From: Streptomyces bauhiniae
GTDB taxonomy: Bacteria > Actinomycetota > Actinomycetes > Streptomycetales > Streptomycetaceae
NCBI RefSeq assembly: GCF_004784475.1
Contig: NZ_SRRT01000005.1
Coordinates: 1-64,000 of the forward strand
Direction: 5' to 3'
Length of the DNA: 64,000 nucleotides
A model generated the notes under the pieces. That model saw nothing but the letters and a program-made list of their open reading frames with translations, did not search any database and was not told the origin of the DNA. Of this stretch, positions 8,255 through 17,488 are shown one piece after another (positions within the stretch are counted from its first letter, which is position 1; every line of letters begins with the position of its first letter). Both the position numbers and the translations under genes were made by a program.

Positions 8255-9211
8255 TTACGGGAACGGAGGGCCGAGGGAGGCCGACGGGACGCCGTCGGGG
8301 AACGCCGAAGTCGGGGCCGAGTCGCTCAAGGGCGCAGAGGAATCCGGGCGGGCGGCGGCTGTCCTGAGGAAGGGCAGGGAGGTTTCGGCGTAGTGGGGGC
8401 CCGCGTGGGAGTGGCGGGGTAGTTCGACCACGGTGAGGGCGGCGTAGCCGGTGGCGGCCAGGGCGTCGAGAACTGCGGGGAAGTCGATCTCGCCGTCTCC
8501 GAAAGGCAGGTGTTCGTGGTGGCCGCGGCGCATGTCCTCGATCTGGACGTGGCGCAGCCAGGGGGCGGCGGCACGGACACAGTCGGCGGGTGAGAGAGGT
8601 TCGAGGCACTGGCAGTGGCCCAGGTCGAGGGTGAGGCCGAGGTGGGTGGGGTCGCCGAGGGCGTGGCGCAGGTGGTGGAAGTCGGCGAGGGTGGCGAGGA
8701 GGTGGCCGGGTTCGGGCTCGACGGCCAGGGGGATGTCGGCGGCGGTCGCGGCTTCCAGTACGGGGTTAAGCGCCTCGGCCAAGCGGTTCCACGCCGTTGC
8801 CTCGTCCGTGCCGGGCGGGAGGGTGCCGCTGAAGCTGTGCACGGCGTGGGCGCCCAGGTCGGCGGCCACCCGCACGGCGCGGAGCAGCAGGTCGGCGCGG
8901 CGGGAGCGGTCGGCGGGGTCGGGGTCGAGGAGGGAGGGGCCGTGTTTGCGGCGGGGGTCGAGGACGTAGCGGGCGCCGGTTTCCACCGTGACCTCCAGGC
9001 CGAGCGCGGCCAGGCGGCGGCCGACCTGGCGGGTGCGGGCGGCGAGGTCCGGGGCCAGGGGGTCGAGGTGCATGTGGTCGAGGGTGAGGCCGACGCCGTC
9101 GTAGCCGAGGTCGGCGAGGAGGGCGAGGGCGTCGTCCAGGCGGAGGTCGGCCAGGCCGTTGGTGCCGTAGCCGAAGCGGAGGGGGGCGGGGCCGGGCTGC
9201 TCGGGCGTCAT
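8255..9211 (-). CDS. sugar phosphate isomerase/epimerase in ebo cluster
   Basis: A 318-residue TIM-barrel protein. The start ATG 9211 overlaps the prenyltransferase stop (ATGA). Visible family segments are YGTNGLADLRLDDAL, LGYDGVGLTLDHMHL, LAVEPEPGHLLATL, LGLTLDLGHCQCLEP and HVQIEDMRRGHHEHL followed by FGDGEIDFPAV. They provide the Glu, Asp, His and Glu metal-site residues. The last 35 or so residues are Pro/Ser-rich and probably disordered. It has no signal peptide and is cytosolic. It is a second TIM barrel next to EboE, so the two may act in successive steps. The substrate is unknown. Confidence 0.85.
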   Translation of the reverse strand: MTPEQPGPAPLRFGYGTNGLADLRLDDALALLADLGYDGVGLTLDHMHLDPLAPDLAARTRQVGRRLAALGLEVTVETGARYVLDPRRKHGPSLLDPDPADRSRRADLLLRAVRVAADLGAHAVHSFSGTLPPGTDEATAWNRLAEALNPVLEAATAADIPLAVEPEPGHLLATLADFHHLRHALGDPTHLGLTLDLGHCQCLEPLSPADCVRAAAPWLRHVQIEDMRRGHHEHLPFGDGEIDFPAVLDALAATGYAALTVVELPRHSHAGPHYAETSLPFLRTAAARPDSSAPLSDSAPTSAFPDGVPSASLGPPFP

Positions 9212-10110
9212 GTCACGCTCACCTTCTTGGCGAACCGGGCGGCCAGCGGGGCGAGAGCCGCAGTGATCAGGGCGCTGACCGGGGCGCCGGCGCGGGCGGA
9301 GAGCGTGGCCTGGAGCGGGATGGTGGCCCGGATGCCGCCGCCGACGGCCTTCTGGGTGAGCGGGGGTGAGGGGTTGAGGGCGGCATGGAGGTACGGACGG
9401 GCTGCGGTTGCGGCGTAGGCAAGGGCGAGGGATGCGCGGAGGGTTCCGGGTCCGGTAAGGCTCAACTGGTGTTCAACTAGCCAGACTTGTGCGCGGCTGG
9501 ACCCACGCCCCAGGCCGAGCGCCAAAGCACCCGTAGTGGCCAGTGCCGCTAGGGCGGTCAGCGGAGCGCCGCCCTGCGTCTCGTGGCGGGAGACCGTGGT
9601 CACCGCCAGGGTGTGGGTGCCCAGGAGGGCGGCGGAGGCGAGTGCGGGCCGGACGCCACCGGAGGCGGTGGCGGCGCCGAGCAGGAGGTCCAGGGCGCGG
9701 GCCGTTGCCATGGCGGCGGGGCCTGCCGGGGTGTGTTTGAGGCCGAGGTCGTAGGCCCATACCGTCGCGGCGAGCGGCGCGGCGACGGCGAGTGCCGGGC
9801 GGCCGGCGTGGGCGGCGAGGGCCAGGCCGGTGGCGGTCAGGGCGCAGGCCGCGGTAAGGGCGGCGGTGGGACGGATGCGGCCCGAGGGCAGGGGGCGGTG
9901 GGGGCGTTCGGCGGCGTCCTCGGCTCGGTCGGCCCAGTCGTTGAGGGCCATGCCCGCCTCGTAGAGGCAGAGGGAGGAGGAGATCGCCCACAGGGTGCGC
10001 GGGCCGGGGTGGCCGGGAACCGTCGCCGCGCCCGCCAGGACGTCACCGGGGACGGTGAACAGAGCGGGCAGGCGCAGGAGTTCGGCCCACGCGGAGACAC
10101 TCCCCGTCAC
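9208..10110 (-). CDS. eboC: UbiA-family prenyltransferase (EboC-like)
   Basis: A 300-residue integral membrane protein with about eight helices. It keeps the first Asp-rich motif of UbiA prenyltransferases, NDWADRAEDAAERPHRPLPS, which binds the prenyl diphosphate through magnesium. The second motif region is weaker (YDLGLKHTPAG). The GTG start at 10110 overlaps the previous stop (GTGA), showing coupling with the inositol-phosphate-synthase-like gene. In ebo clusters EboC is the UbiA member; the acceptor it prenylates is not known. With an inositol-phosphate-synthase-like enzyme upstream, a polyprenyl cyclitol lipid is an attractive but unproven product. Confidence 0.85.
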   Translation of the reverse strand: MTGSVSAWAELLRLPALFTVPGDVLAGAATVPGHPGPRTLWAISSSLCLYEAGMALNDWADRAEDAAERPHRPLPSGRIRPTAALTAACALTATGLALAAHAGRPALAVAAPLAATVWAYDLGLKHTPAGPAAMATARALDLLLGAATASGGVRPALASAALLGTHTLAVTTVSRHETQGGAPLTALAALATTGALALGLGRGSSRAQVWLVEHQLSLTGPGTLRASLALAYAATAARPYLHAALNPSPPLTQKAVGGGIRATIPLQATLSARAGAPVSALITAALAPLAARFAKKVSVT

Positions 10111-11225
10111 CGCGCCTCCCCCACCCGCAGCCGAGCCGCGAGGTCGCCCAGGGCCGCGTACTGCTCCCCCAGCCCAGCGGCCCCCTCCCCCACCGGGTCC
10201 TTGAAGTAGAACCCCAGCTCACCCACAGCCCCCGACATCCCCGCCTCCCGCGCCCGGAGCATCAGCCGGGCCAGGTCCAGGACCAGCGGTGCCGCGAGGG
10301 CCGAGTCGCAGCCCTGCCAGATGGTCTGGAGGACCATGCGGGTGCCGAGGAAGCCGTCGAAGGCGATGTGGTCCCAGGCGGTCTTCCAGTCGCCGAGGGC
10401 GGGGACGTCGTCGATGTGGACCTCGCCTTGGACCGGTGTGCCGAGGGTGTCGGTGAGGACGCGTTCCTTGCCCGCGTTCTTGGCGGCGGCCGCCGCCGGG
10501 TCGGCCAGGGCCGCGCCGTCTCCGCCGCCGAGCAGGTTGGTTCCGGACCAGGCCCGGACCGCGAGGGCGCGTTGGGTGAACATCGGGCCGAGTACCGAGC
10601 GCAGGAGGGTCTGGCCGGTCTTGCCGTCCCGCCCGGCGTAGGGCAGGCCGCTCCGCGCCAAGGGGGCGGCCAGGGACGGGTGGTGGAGGCCGGTGGAGGG
10701 GGTGAAGTTGACGTAGGGGCAGCCGGCGCGGAGGGCGGCGGCAGCATAGAGCGAGCTGGGCGGGAGGGTGTCGCCGTCGGCGGCGGGTTCGGTGGAGGCC
10801 ACGTTGACGACGACCGTTCCGGCCGGAGCCCGGCGGGCGGTGAAGTCGCGGATGTCGGACGCGAACGCCTCGATCAGCTCCTCCTCGTCGCGGTCGTCGT
10901 GCGGGAGCGGGCCACCGGGGACGATCTCGGCGTCAGCGGCGGTGAGTTCGGCGGCCACGGCGGCAGGGAGGCCGTGCGGGAGGACGCCGCCCGCGGCGAG
11001 TTCCTCGGCTCGTTTGGGCAGCGGGCAGTCCAGCGTGTCGTGGCCGCCGAAGACCAGGGAGGACAGCCCCGGCAGGCCGCAATCGGCGAAGAGGGTGGTC
11101 TCCGTGAGCAGGCCGGTGGGTGGGTGCAGGCCGGCCGACATCGCGGCGCAGCCGGCGACCACGGTGGTCGCCACCGAGCCTCGGGCGCCGATGAGCCACA
11201 CGCCGGCGGGACGGGACGTAGACAT
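10107..11225 (-). CDS. inositol-3-phosphate synthase family protein
   Basis: A 372-residue NAD-dependent myo-inositol-1-phosphate synthase-like enzyme. The start ATG 11225 follows AAGGAGG with good spacing. The Rossmann motif is at the N-terminus (VWLIGARGSVATTVVAG). Family segments include VVNVASTEPAAD, YVNFTPSTGLHHPSL, the Lys-containing RDGKTGQTLLRSVLG, SGTNLLGGGDG and the C-terminal WDHIAFDGFLGTRM. The GKTGQT loop resembles the catalytic region of the synthase. Cyanobacterial ebo clusters have a dehydroquinate-synthase-like EboD, so this gene may be a functional replacement here. It heads the tightly coupled ebo segment. Confidence 0.85.
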   Translation of the reverse strand: MSTSRPAGVWLIGARGSVATTVVAGCAAMSAGLHPPTGLLTETTLFADCGLPGLSSLVFGGHDTLDCPLPKRAEELAAGGVLPHGLPAAVAAELTAADAEIVPGGPLPHDDRDEEELIEAFASDIRDFTARRAPAGTVVVNVASTEPAADGDTLPPSSLYAAAALRAGCPYVNFTPSTGLHHPSLAAPLARSGLPYAGRDGKTGQTLLRSVLGPMFTQRALAVRAWSGTNLLGGGDGAALADPAAAAAKNAGKERVLTDTLGTPVQGEVHIDDVPALGDWKTAWDHIAFDGFLGTRMVLQTIWQGCDSALAAPLVLDLARLMLRAREAGMSGAVGELGFYFKDPVGEGAAGLGEQYAALGDLAARLRVGEAR

Positions 11226-11304
11226 GGTCGGCCTCCTTGTGGGCGTACTGATCGGGGGCGGGAGACGGCGGGCGGGGCTACGGCGTGCCCCGCCCGCCGC
11301 CGCT

Positions 11305-12633
11305 TCAGCGCCCCCGCACCGGCAGTTCCTTGATCCGGACGTCGCGGAACGACACCTGGTCGTCGGCACCGTGGTTCTGGATACCGATGTGGCCGTCCCG
11401 CAGGCTGCGGGCGGGGTCGGTGTTGGTGAAGTCGTTCACCGGGACCCCGTTGAGCCAGATCCGCAGACGCTCGCCCTCGACCCGGATCTCGTAGGTGTTC
11501 CACTCCCCCGGCGGGTTCAGCGCGCGGTCCCGCGCGGCCAGGTCGGCGGACTGGAAGCCGTACACCGAGCCGGTGGTCCTCTCGGGTACGTCGGTGGCGT
11601 CGATCTGGACCTCGTACCCGTTGTCCACGGCGGACCAGGGGTCGTCGGAGGGCGGGAAGCCGACGAACACGCCCGAGTTGCCGTCCCCGGTGATCTTCCA
11701 GTCGAGCTTCAGGGAGTACGAGGAGAAGCCGGCGTCGGCGTACCAGAGCAGGCCCATGCCGCCGGACGAGGTGAGCGTGCCGTCGGCGGAGAGGGTGAAG
11801 GAGCCCGGTCCCGCCTGCCGCCAGCCCTCCAGCGAGGTGCCGTCGAACAGGCGGCGGTAGCCGTTCTCCGGGCGGCAGTCGGCCTGAGCGGCGCCGGTGG
11901 CCCAGCGGAGGCCGCCGAGCAGGTGGGCGCGGAAGGCGGGGTCGGCGTACGACTCGCGGGTGTGACCGCCGCCGGTGTAGAAGGCGCGGCCGCCCTGGTA
12001 GCTCTGGCACCAGGCGATCGGGTGGTCGCCGTTCATGGTGCCGCCGGTGTACGAGGACTCGTCCAGCGAGGCCAGGACGTGGGCGCTCTCGCGGGGGTTG
12101 GAGCGGTAGTTGTACCACTCGTCGGTGCGTTCCCAGCGGGCGGGCAGGGCGGCGGTCGAGGGGTGGGCGTGGTCCTCGACCACGACCGTGGCCGGCTGGA
12201 TCGCCGGGTGCGAGTCGAACCAGGCGCCGGCGAGGCCGCCGTAGAACGGCCAGTCGTACTCGGTGTCGGCGGCTGCGTGGATGCCGACGTAGCCGCCGCC
12301 CTGGCGGATGTAGCCCTCGAAGGCGCGCTGCTGGGTGGAGTTGAGGACGTCGCCGGTGGTGGAGAGGAAGACGACGGCGTCGTAGCGGCGCAGGTTGCGG
12401 GTGGTGAAGGCGGTGGCGTCCTCGGTGGCGTCGACCGTGAGGCCGTCCGTGGTGCCGAGCTGCCGCACGGCCGCGATGCCGTCCGGGATGGAGTCGTGGC
12501 GGAAGCCGGCGGTCTTGGAGAAGACCAGGACCCGTCCGGTCTCGGTGGGCTGCGCGGCGGCCGGGCCGGTGAGGCAGCCGAGCAGCAGGGCGGCGCCCAG
12601 GGCGGTGGTGGTGAGCAGGCGTGTGGTGCGCAT
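11305..12633 (-). CDS. secreted ThuA plus DUF1080 (3-keto-glycoside-active) protein
   Basis: A 442-residue exported protein; ATG 12633 follows GGAGGG. A Sec signal peptide covers residues 1-28. Residues about 33-250 form a ThuA-like (glutamine-amidotransferase-fold) domain with VLVFSKTAGFRHDSIPDG, YDAVVFLSTTGDVL and GGGYVGIHAAADTEYDWPF. Residues about 258-438 form a DUF1080/3-keto-disaccharide hydrolase domain (YRRLFDGTSLEGWR, LKLDWKITGDGNSGVFVGF, RDVRIKELP). DUF1080 proteins have been linked to hydrolysis or elimination of 3-keto-glycosides, and ThuA to 3-keto-trehalose use. Only 14 bases separate it from the PQQ dehydrogenase gene. An extracellular step on oxidised disaccharides is inferred. 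Confidence 0.85.
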   Translation of the reverse strand: MRTTRLLTTTALGAALLLGCLTGPAAAQPTETGRVLVFSKTAGFRHDSIPDGIAAVRQLGTTDGLTVDATEDATAFTTRNLRRYDAVVFLSTTGDVLNSTQQRAFEGYIRQGGGYVGIHAAADTEYDWPFYGGLAGAWFDSHPAIQPATVVVEDHAHPSTAALPARWERTDEWYNYRSNPRESAHVLASLDESSYTGGTMNGDHPIAWCQSYQGGRAFYTGGGHTRESYADPAFRAHLLGGLRWATGAAQADCRPENGYRRLFDGTSLEGWRQAGPGSFTLSADGTLTSSGGMGLLWYADAGFSSYSLKLDWKITGDGNSGVFVGFPPSDDPWSAVDNGYEVQIDATDVPERTTGSVYGFQSADLAARDRALNPPGEWNTYEIRVEGERLRIWLNGVPVNDFTNTDPARSLRDGHIGIQNHGADDQVSFRDVRIKELPVRGR

Positions 12634-12647
12634 GGGGTGCCCTCCGC

Positions 12648-15125
12648 TCAGCCGGTGGTGAAGGTGAAGTCGTCCACGTCGAAGAGGGCGCCGGTGCCGC
12701 CCTTGAAGACGAGGAAGAGCGTGGTCGTGGCCTTCGGCGCGCGGGTCAGGTCGGCGCTGACGTCCTGGAAGGTCTCCCAGCCGCCGGTCACCGGCACGGT
12801 GGCCTTGCCGAGCAGGGTGCCCGTGGCCGATCCGGCGCGGATCTCCAGGGTGCCGCCGGCGCCGCCGGAGGAGACGCGTGCGCTGATCTTCTTTGCGTTG
12901 CCCAGCGCGTACGGGGTGAAGGAGATCCAGTCGCCGGAGTGGATGTCGCCGACGGTCTTGCCGCCGTGGGCGGTGTCCTTGGACTGGAGGGTGACGCCGG
13001 AGGAGTCGGTGTAGTGCTCGGCCTGGCGGTGGCGGGGCTGGGTGACGTTCTGGTCATGAGTGGTGAGCGCGGTCTGGCCGCCGCCTCCGTTGTCGGTGTA
13101 CTCGGCGTCGAACACGCCGAATATGTCCTCGTTCTCGTCGTGTCCGCCGTCGGCGCTGGTCTGGATGGTGCCGGAGCAGCCCTTGGCGGAGGTCAGCGGG
13201 TGGCCGTGGGTGTCGTGACCGAGGATGAAGTGGACGGTGACCTTGGAGCAGTCGATGTTCTGCCCGTCCTCGGGGTCGGTGACCTTCACGGTGAAGGGGA
13301 CCGCGTCACCGAAGCTGAACAACTGCCCGTCCTGCGGGAGTTGGAGGGTCACGGTGGGTGCGGTGTTGCCGACGACGACGCGTACGGCGGCGCTGCCGGT
13401 GCGGCCGGAGGGGTCCTTGGCGGTCAGGGTGGCGGTGTAGGTGCCGTTCTGCCGGTAGGTGTGGGTGGGGTTGGCGGCGGTGGAGCCGGTGCCGTCGCCG
13501 AAGTCCCAGTGGTACGTGAGGGTGTCGCCGTCCTGGTCGGTGGTGCCGGCCGAGGAGAAGCGCACCTTCAGCGCGGCCTGCCCGGAGGTCTTGTCGGCGG
13601 CGGCCCTGGCGACGGGTGAGTGTCCGTCGGTGGCGTTCTCTATGCGGTACAGGGCGGAGTTGTCGTCGCCGCCGAACCAGGCGGTGCCGTAGTCCAGGAC
13701 GTACAGGGCGCCGTCGGGGCCGAAGGCCATGTCCATCACCTGGGTGCCGGTCCAGGGGAAGGCGTTGATCGACTGCACGGCGCCGTCCGTACCGGTCTCG
13801 ATGCGCTTGATCCAGCGGCGGCCGAACTCACCGGCGAAGAAGTCGCCGTCGTAAGCCTCGGGGAACTTCACGGGCGAGTCGAGGCCGGGGTCGTAGTGGT
13901 AGACGGGGCCACCCATCGGGGACTCGGAGCCGGCGCCCAACTCCGGTACGGACGCGCCGTCGTAGGGCAGCCAGGCCGCCTGGGCCGGGGGCAGGTCGGT
14001 GAGGCCGGTGTTGTGCGGGGAGTCGTTCTCGGGGGCGGCGCAGTCGAAGGCCGCGCCGGAGGTCTTCGTGGCGAAGTCGTAGTCGACGTAGGCGTCGTTC
14101 TTGCCGGTGCAGTAGGGCCAGCCGAAGTTGCCGGGGCCGGTGACGCGGGCGAACTCGACCTGGCCGCCGGGGCCTCGGGCGGGGTCGGCCGCTCCGGCGT
14201 CGGGGCCGTAGTCGCCGACGTAGAGGACGCCGGTCTCCTTGTCGACGCTGAAGCGGAACGGGTTGCGGAAGCCCATGGCGTAGATCTCGGGGCGGGTCTT
14301 CGCGGTGCCGGGGGCGAAGAGGTTGCCGTCGGGGACGGTGTAGGAGCCGTCGTCCTGGACCTTGATGCGCAGGATCTTGCCGCGCAGGTCGTTGGTGTTC
14401 CCGGCGGTGCGCTGGGCGTCGAACGCCGGGTTGCGGTCGGTGCGTTCGTCGATCGGGGTGAAGCCGTCGGACTGGAAGGGGTTGGAGTCGTCGCCGGTCG
14501 ACAGGTAGAGGTTGCCGTCCTTGTCGAAGTCGATGTCGCCGCCGACGTGGCAGCAGATGCCGCGCGAGGTGGGCACCTCCAGGACCTTCTTCTCGCTGGC
14601 GGTGTCCAGGGTGCCGTCGGTCTTCAGGACGAAGCGGGAGAGCCGGTTGACCCCGTCGAAGGGGGCGAAGTCGGCGGCGGTGCCGGTCTCGGGGGCGTCG
14701 CCGGGCGGGGTGTCCATCGGGGGCGCGTAGTAGAGGTAGACGAACCGGTTGTCGGTGAAGTGCGGGTCGACACCGACGCCTTGCAGGCCCTCCTCGTCGT
14801 GCGAGTACACGGCGAGCTTGCCCGCCGTGCGGGTGGTTCCGGCGGCGTCGGTGAGGCGGAGTTCGCCGTCGCGGGAGGTGTGCAGGACGGAGCGGTCGGG
14901 CAGGACGGCGAGGCTCATGGGCTCGCCGACCTCCGCCTCGCCGCGGGCGAGGGTGACCTGCTGGAAGTCCTCGGCGGCGGCACCGCTCCGGTCGGCGGCG
15001 GCAGCGCCGGGGGCGGTGAGGGCGGGGGTGGCGCCGATGAGGAGCGCGCCGCAGGCCAGGGCCAGGGCGGTGCGCAGGCGTGGCCGGCGGCTTGGGGTAC
15101 CGGTGGGGCGGTCGTTCCCGTGCAC
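12648..15125 (-). CDS. secreted PQQ-type sugar dehydrogenase with PKD and CBM6-like domains
   Basis: An 825-residue exported protein; GTG 15125 follows GGAGG. After a signal peptide (to about residue 44) a six-bladed glucose/sorbosone dehydrogenase propeller spans about 50-490. It has Cys191-Cys192-His193, where the His aligns with the catalytic base of soluble PQQ glucose dehydrogenase, and YAMGFRNPFRFS holding the PQQ-contacting Arg. A PKD domain follows (YHWDFGDGTGST, about 505-590). The C-terminal 130 residues resemble a CBM6 (QAEHYTDSSGV to DVDDFTFTTG). It probably oxidises a wall or plant sugar outside the cell. The actual cofactor and substrate are unproven, and no PQQ biosynthesis genes are in view. 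Confidence 0.85.
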   Translation of the reverse strand: MHGNDRPTGTPSRRPRLRTALALACGALLIGATPALTAPGAAAADRSGAAAEDFQQVTLARGEAEVGEPMSLAVLPDRSVLHTSRDGELRLTDAAGTTRTAGKLAVYSHDEEGLQGVGVDPHFTDNRFVYLYYAPPMDTPPGDAPETGTAADFAPFDGVNRLSRFVLKTDGTLDTASEKKVLEVPTSRGICCHVGGDIDFDKDGNLYLSTGDDSNPFQSDGFTPIDERTDRNPAFDAQRTAGNTNDLRGKILRIKVQDDGSYTVPDGNLFAPGTAKTRPEIYAMGFRNPFRFSVDKETGVLYVGDYGPDAGAADPARGPGGQVEFARVTGPGNFGWPYCTGKNDAYVDYDFATKTSGAAFDCAAPENDSPHNTGLTDLPPAQAAWLPYDGASVPELGAGSESPMGGPVYHYDPGLDSPVKFPEAYDGDFFAGEFGRRWIKRIETGTDGAVQSINAFPWTGTQVMDMAFGPDGALYVLDYGTAWFGGDDNSALYRIENATDGHSPVARAAADKTSGQAALKVRFSSAGTTDQDGDTLTYHWDFGDGTGSTAANPTHTYRQNGTYTATLTAKDPSGRTGSAAVRVVVGNTAPTVTLQLPQDGQLFSFGDAVPFTVKVTDPEDGQNIDCSKVTVHFILGHDTHGHPLTSAKGCSGTIQTSADGGHDENEDIFGVFDAEYTDNGGGGQTALTTHDQNVTQPRHRQAEHYTDSSGVTLQSKDTAHGGKTVGDIHSGDWISFTPYALGNAKKISARVSSGGAGGTLEIRAGSATGTLLGKATVPVTGGWETFQDVSADLTRAPKATTTLFLVFKGGTGALFDVDDFTFTTG

Positions 15126-15220
15126 GGATGCCTCCAGAAGAAGCGGGTTGTACGGGCGGGTGGGGTGCGCCGGGATGCGCCGTCATCCCGGTGGGGAGAG
15201 TCAGGGACCGGTGGGGAGTG

Positions 15221-16219
15221 TCAGTGGCCGAACGCCGCGTCGAACGAGGCCGACGGCGGGTCGAAGTCGTACGCCTTGAGGCGGGCCAGGGCTTCGGGGG
15301 CGCCCTGCAGCCGGTCCATGCCGGCGTCCTCCCACTCGACGGAGACGGGGCCCTGGTAGCCGATCGAGGCCAGCATCCGGAACACGTCCTCCCAAGGGAC
15401 GTCACCGTGTCCGGCCGAGACGAAGTCCCAGCCGCGGCGCGGGTCGCCCCAGGGCAGGTGGGAGCCGAGCCGGCCGTTCCGGCCGTCGAGGCGCTTGCGG
15501 GCCTCCTTGCAGTCCATGTGGTAGATCCGGTCCCGGAAGTCCCACAGGAAGCCGACCGGGTCCAGGTCCTGCCACACGAAGTGGGAGGGGTCGAAGTTGA
15601 GGCCGAAGGCGGGCCGGTGTCCGACCGCCTCCAAGGCACGCTGGGTCGTCCAGTAGTCGTAGGCGATCTCGCTGGGGTGGACCTCGTGCGCGAACCGCAC
15701 GCCCTCGGCGTCGAACACGTCCAGGATGGGGTTCCAGCGCTCGGCGAAGTCCTGGTAGCCCCGCTCGATCATCGTCTCGGGGGCGGGCGGGAACATGGCG
15801 ACGAGGTGCCAGATGGCGGAGCCGGTGAAGCCGACGACCGTGTCCACGCCGAAGGCGGCGGCCGCGCGGGCGGTGTCCGCGATCTCGGCCGCCGCCCGCT
15901 GCCGTACGCCCTCGGCGTCGCCGTCGCCCCAGATCCGCGCGGGCAGAATCGCCTGGTGGCGTTCGTCGATGATGGCGTCGCAAACAGCCTGGCCGACCAG
16001 ATGGTTGGAGATCGCCCAGCACTTCAGGCCGTACTTGTCGAGGAGTTGATGGCGCGAGGCGAGATACGACGGGTCCGCGAGCGCCTTGTCGACCTCGAAG
16101 TGGTCGCCCCAGCAGGCGAGTTCGAGTCCGTCGTAACCGAAGTCGCGGGCGAGGCGGCAGACCTCCTCCAGCGGCAGGTCGGCCCACTGGCCGGTGAACA
16201 GGGTGAATGTACGCGGCAT
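15221..16219 (-). CDS. sugar phosphate isomerase/epimerase
   Basis: A 332-residue cytosolic TIM barrel; ATG 16219 follows GAGGAGG. Core segments are FTLFTGQWADLPLEEV, FGYDGLELACWGDHFEV, FAHEVHPSEIAYDYW, FGLNFDPSHFVWQDL, IYHMDCKEARKR and VSVEWEDAGMDR. They supply the Glu/Asp/His metal ligands. It is 20 bases after the Gfo/Idh/MocA gene. This pairing is common in inositol and 3-keto-sugar catabolism, where the dehydrogenase oxidises a ring hydroxyl and the barrel isomerises or hydrolyses the keto product. Confidence 0.88.
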   Translation of the reverse strand: MPRTFTLFTGQWADLPLEEVCRLARDFGYDGLELACWGDHFEVDKALADPSYLASRHQLLDKYGLKCWAISNHLVGQAVCDAIIDERHQAILPARIWGDGDAEGVRQRAAAEIADTARAAAAFGVDTVVGFTGSAIWHLVAMFPPAPETMIERGYQDFAERWNPILDVFDAEGVRFAHEVHPSEIAYDYWTTQRALEAVGHRPAFGLNFDPSHFVWQDLDPVGFLWDFRDRIYHMDCKEARKRLDGRNGRLGSHLPWGDPRRGWDFVSAGHGDVPWEDVFRMLASIGYQGPVSVEWEDAGMDRLQGAPEALARLKAYDFDPPSASFDAAFGH

Positions 16220-16239
16220 CGGCCGGCCCTCCTCGGACG

Positions 16240-17430
16240 TCAGAACACGATCGGGGTGTACACGGAGTTCTTCGCGGCGCTCTCCTCCACGGCGGCCAGC
16301 ACCCGCTGGACCTCCAGGCCGTCGGCGAACGACGGGACGGCCCTGCGGCCCTCCGCGATGGCGTGCACTAGGTCACGGGCCTGGTGGACGAAGGTGTGCT
16401 CGTAGCCGAGGCCGTGGCCCGGCGGCCACCAGGCGTCCAGGTAGGGGTGGTCGGGCTCGGTCACCAGGATGCGGCGGAACCCCGCGTGCGCGCCGGGCTC
16501 GGTGCCGTCGTGGAAGGACAGCTCGTTGAGCCGCTCCAAGTCGAAGGCGAGGGAGCCCCGTTCACCGTTCAGCTCGATCCGCAGGGCGTTCTTGCGGCCG
16601 GTGGCGTACCGCGTCGCCTCGAAGGAGGCCAGCGCGCCGGAGGCGAACCGGCCCGTGAACACGGCGGCGTCGTCCACGGTGACCGGGCCCAAGCCGCCTT
16701 CCGGCAGCGGCCGCCTGCGTACGAACGTCTCGGTGAGCGCGGACACCCCCGCGAGCCTCGCCCCCGCCAAGTACTGGGCGACGTCGATGACATGGGCGCC
16801 CAGGTCCCCGAGCGCGCCCGACCCGGCCGCCTCTTTGCGCAGCCGCCAGGTCAGCGGGAACTCCGGGTCCACCAGCCAGTCCTGGAGGTAGCTCACCCGG
16901 ACGTGGCGCAGGGTGCCGAGCCGCCCCTCGGTGATCATCCGGCGGGCAAGGGCGATGGCGGGCACCCGGCGGTAGTTGAAGCCGACCATGGCCAACTGAC
17001 CGTGTGCATACGCCGTTTCGGCCGCCTCCGCCATGGCCTCCGCCTCCTCGACGGTGTTGGCCAGCGGCTTCTCGCACAGCACGTGCTTGCCGGCCGCGAG
17101 CGCGGCGAGAGCGATCTCGGCGTGGCTGTCGCCGGGGGTGCAGATGTCGACCAGGTCGACGTCGTCCCGGGCGATCAGCGCACGCCAGTCGGTCTCGGTG
17201 GCCGCCCAGCCGTGGCGCTCGGCGGCGGTGCGGACGGCGTCGGCGTCCCGGCCGCACAGCACGGACAGGACCGGCTCGCGGGGCAGCTCGAAGACGCGGC
17301 CCGCCGTGCGCCAGCCCTGGGAGTGGGCGGCGCCCATGAAGGCGTAGCCGACCATCCCGATGCGCAGCGGCGGCTTGCCTTGCGGACCGGGCCGGGTGCC
17401 GTCCCCTGCTGAACTCTGCGGCTCTGCCAT
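16240..17430 (-). CDS. Gfo/Idh/MocA family oxidoreductase
   Basis: A 396-residue NAD(P)-dependent dehydrogenase. The N-terminal Rossmann motif is IGMVGYAFMGAAHSQGW (a G-x-G-x-x-A variant). The catalytic EKP triplet is seen in HVLCEKPLANT. The substrate half includes GALGDLGAHVIDVAQYLAG and YATGRKNALRIELNG. It sits between the lipoprotein of a sugar importer and a TIM-barrel epimerase, fitting oxidation of the imported sugar or inositol at a ring carbon (often C3). The preferred substrate cannot be read from sequence. Confidence 0.88.
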   Translation of the reverse strand: MAEPQSSAGDGTRPGPQGKPPLRIGMVGYAFMGAAHSQGWRTAGRVFELPREPVLSVLCGRDADAVRTAAERHGWAATETDWRALIARDDVDLVDICTPGDSHAEIALAALAAGKHVLCEKPLANTVEEAEAMAEAAETAYAHGQLAMVGFNYRRVPAIALARRMITEGRLGTLRHVRVSYLQDWLVDPEFPLTWRLRKEAAGSGALGDLGAHVIDVAQYLAGARLAGVSALTETFVRRRPLPEGGLGPVTVDDAAVFTGRFASGALASFEATRYATGRKNALRIELNGERGSLAFDLERLNELSFHDGTEPGAHAGFRRILVTEPDHPYLDAWWPPGHGLGYEHTFVHQARDLVHAIAEGRRAVPSFADGLEVQRVLAAVEESAAKNSVYTPIVF

Positions 17431-17488
17431 GCGGTGGGTCCTCTCCTCGTCCTCGTACGGGGTGCCGTGCGGGTGGGGCGGGGGCCGG

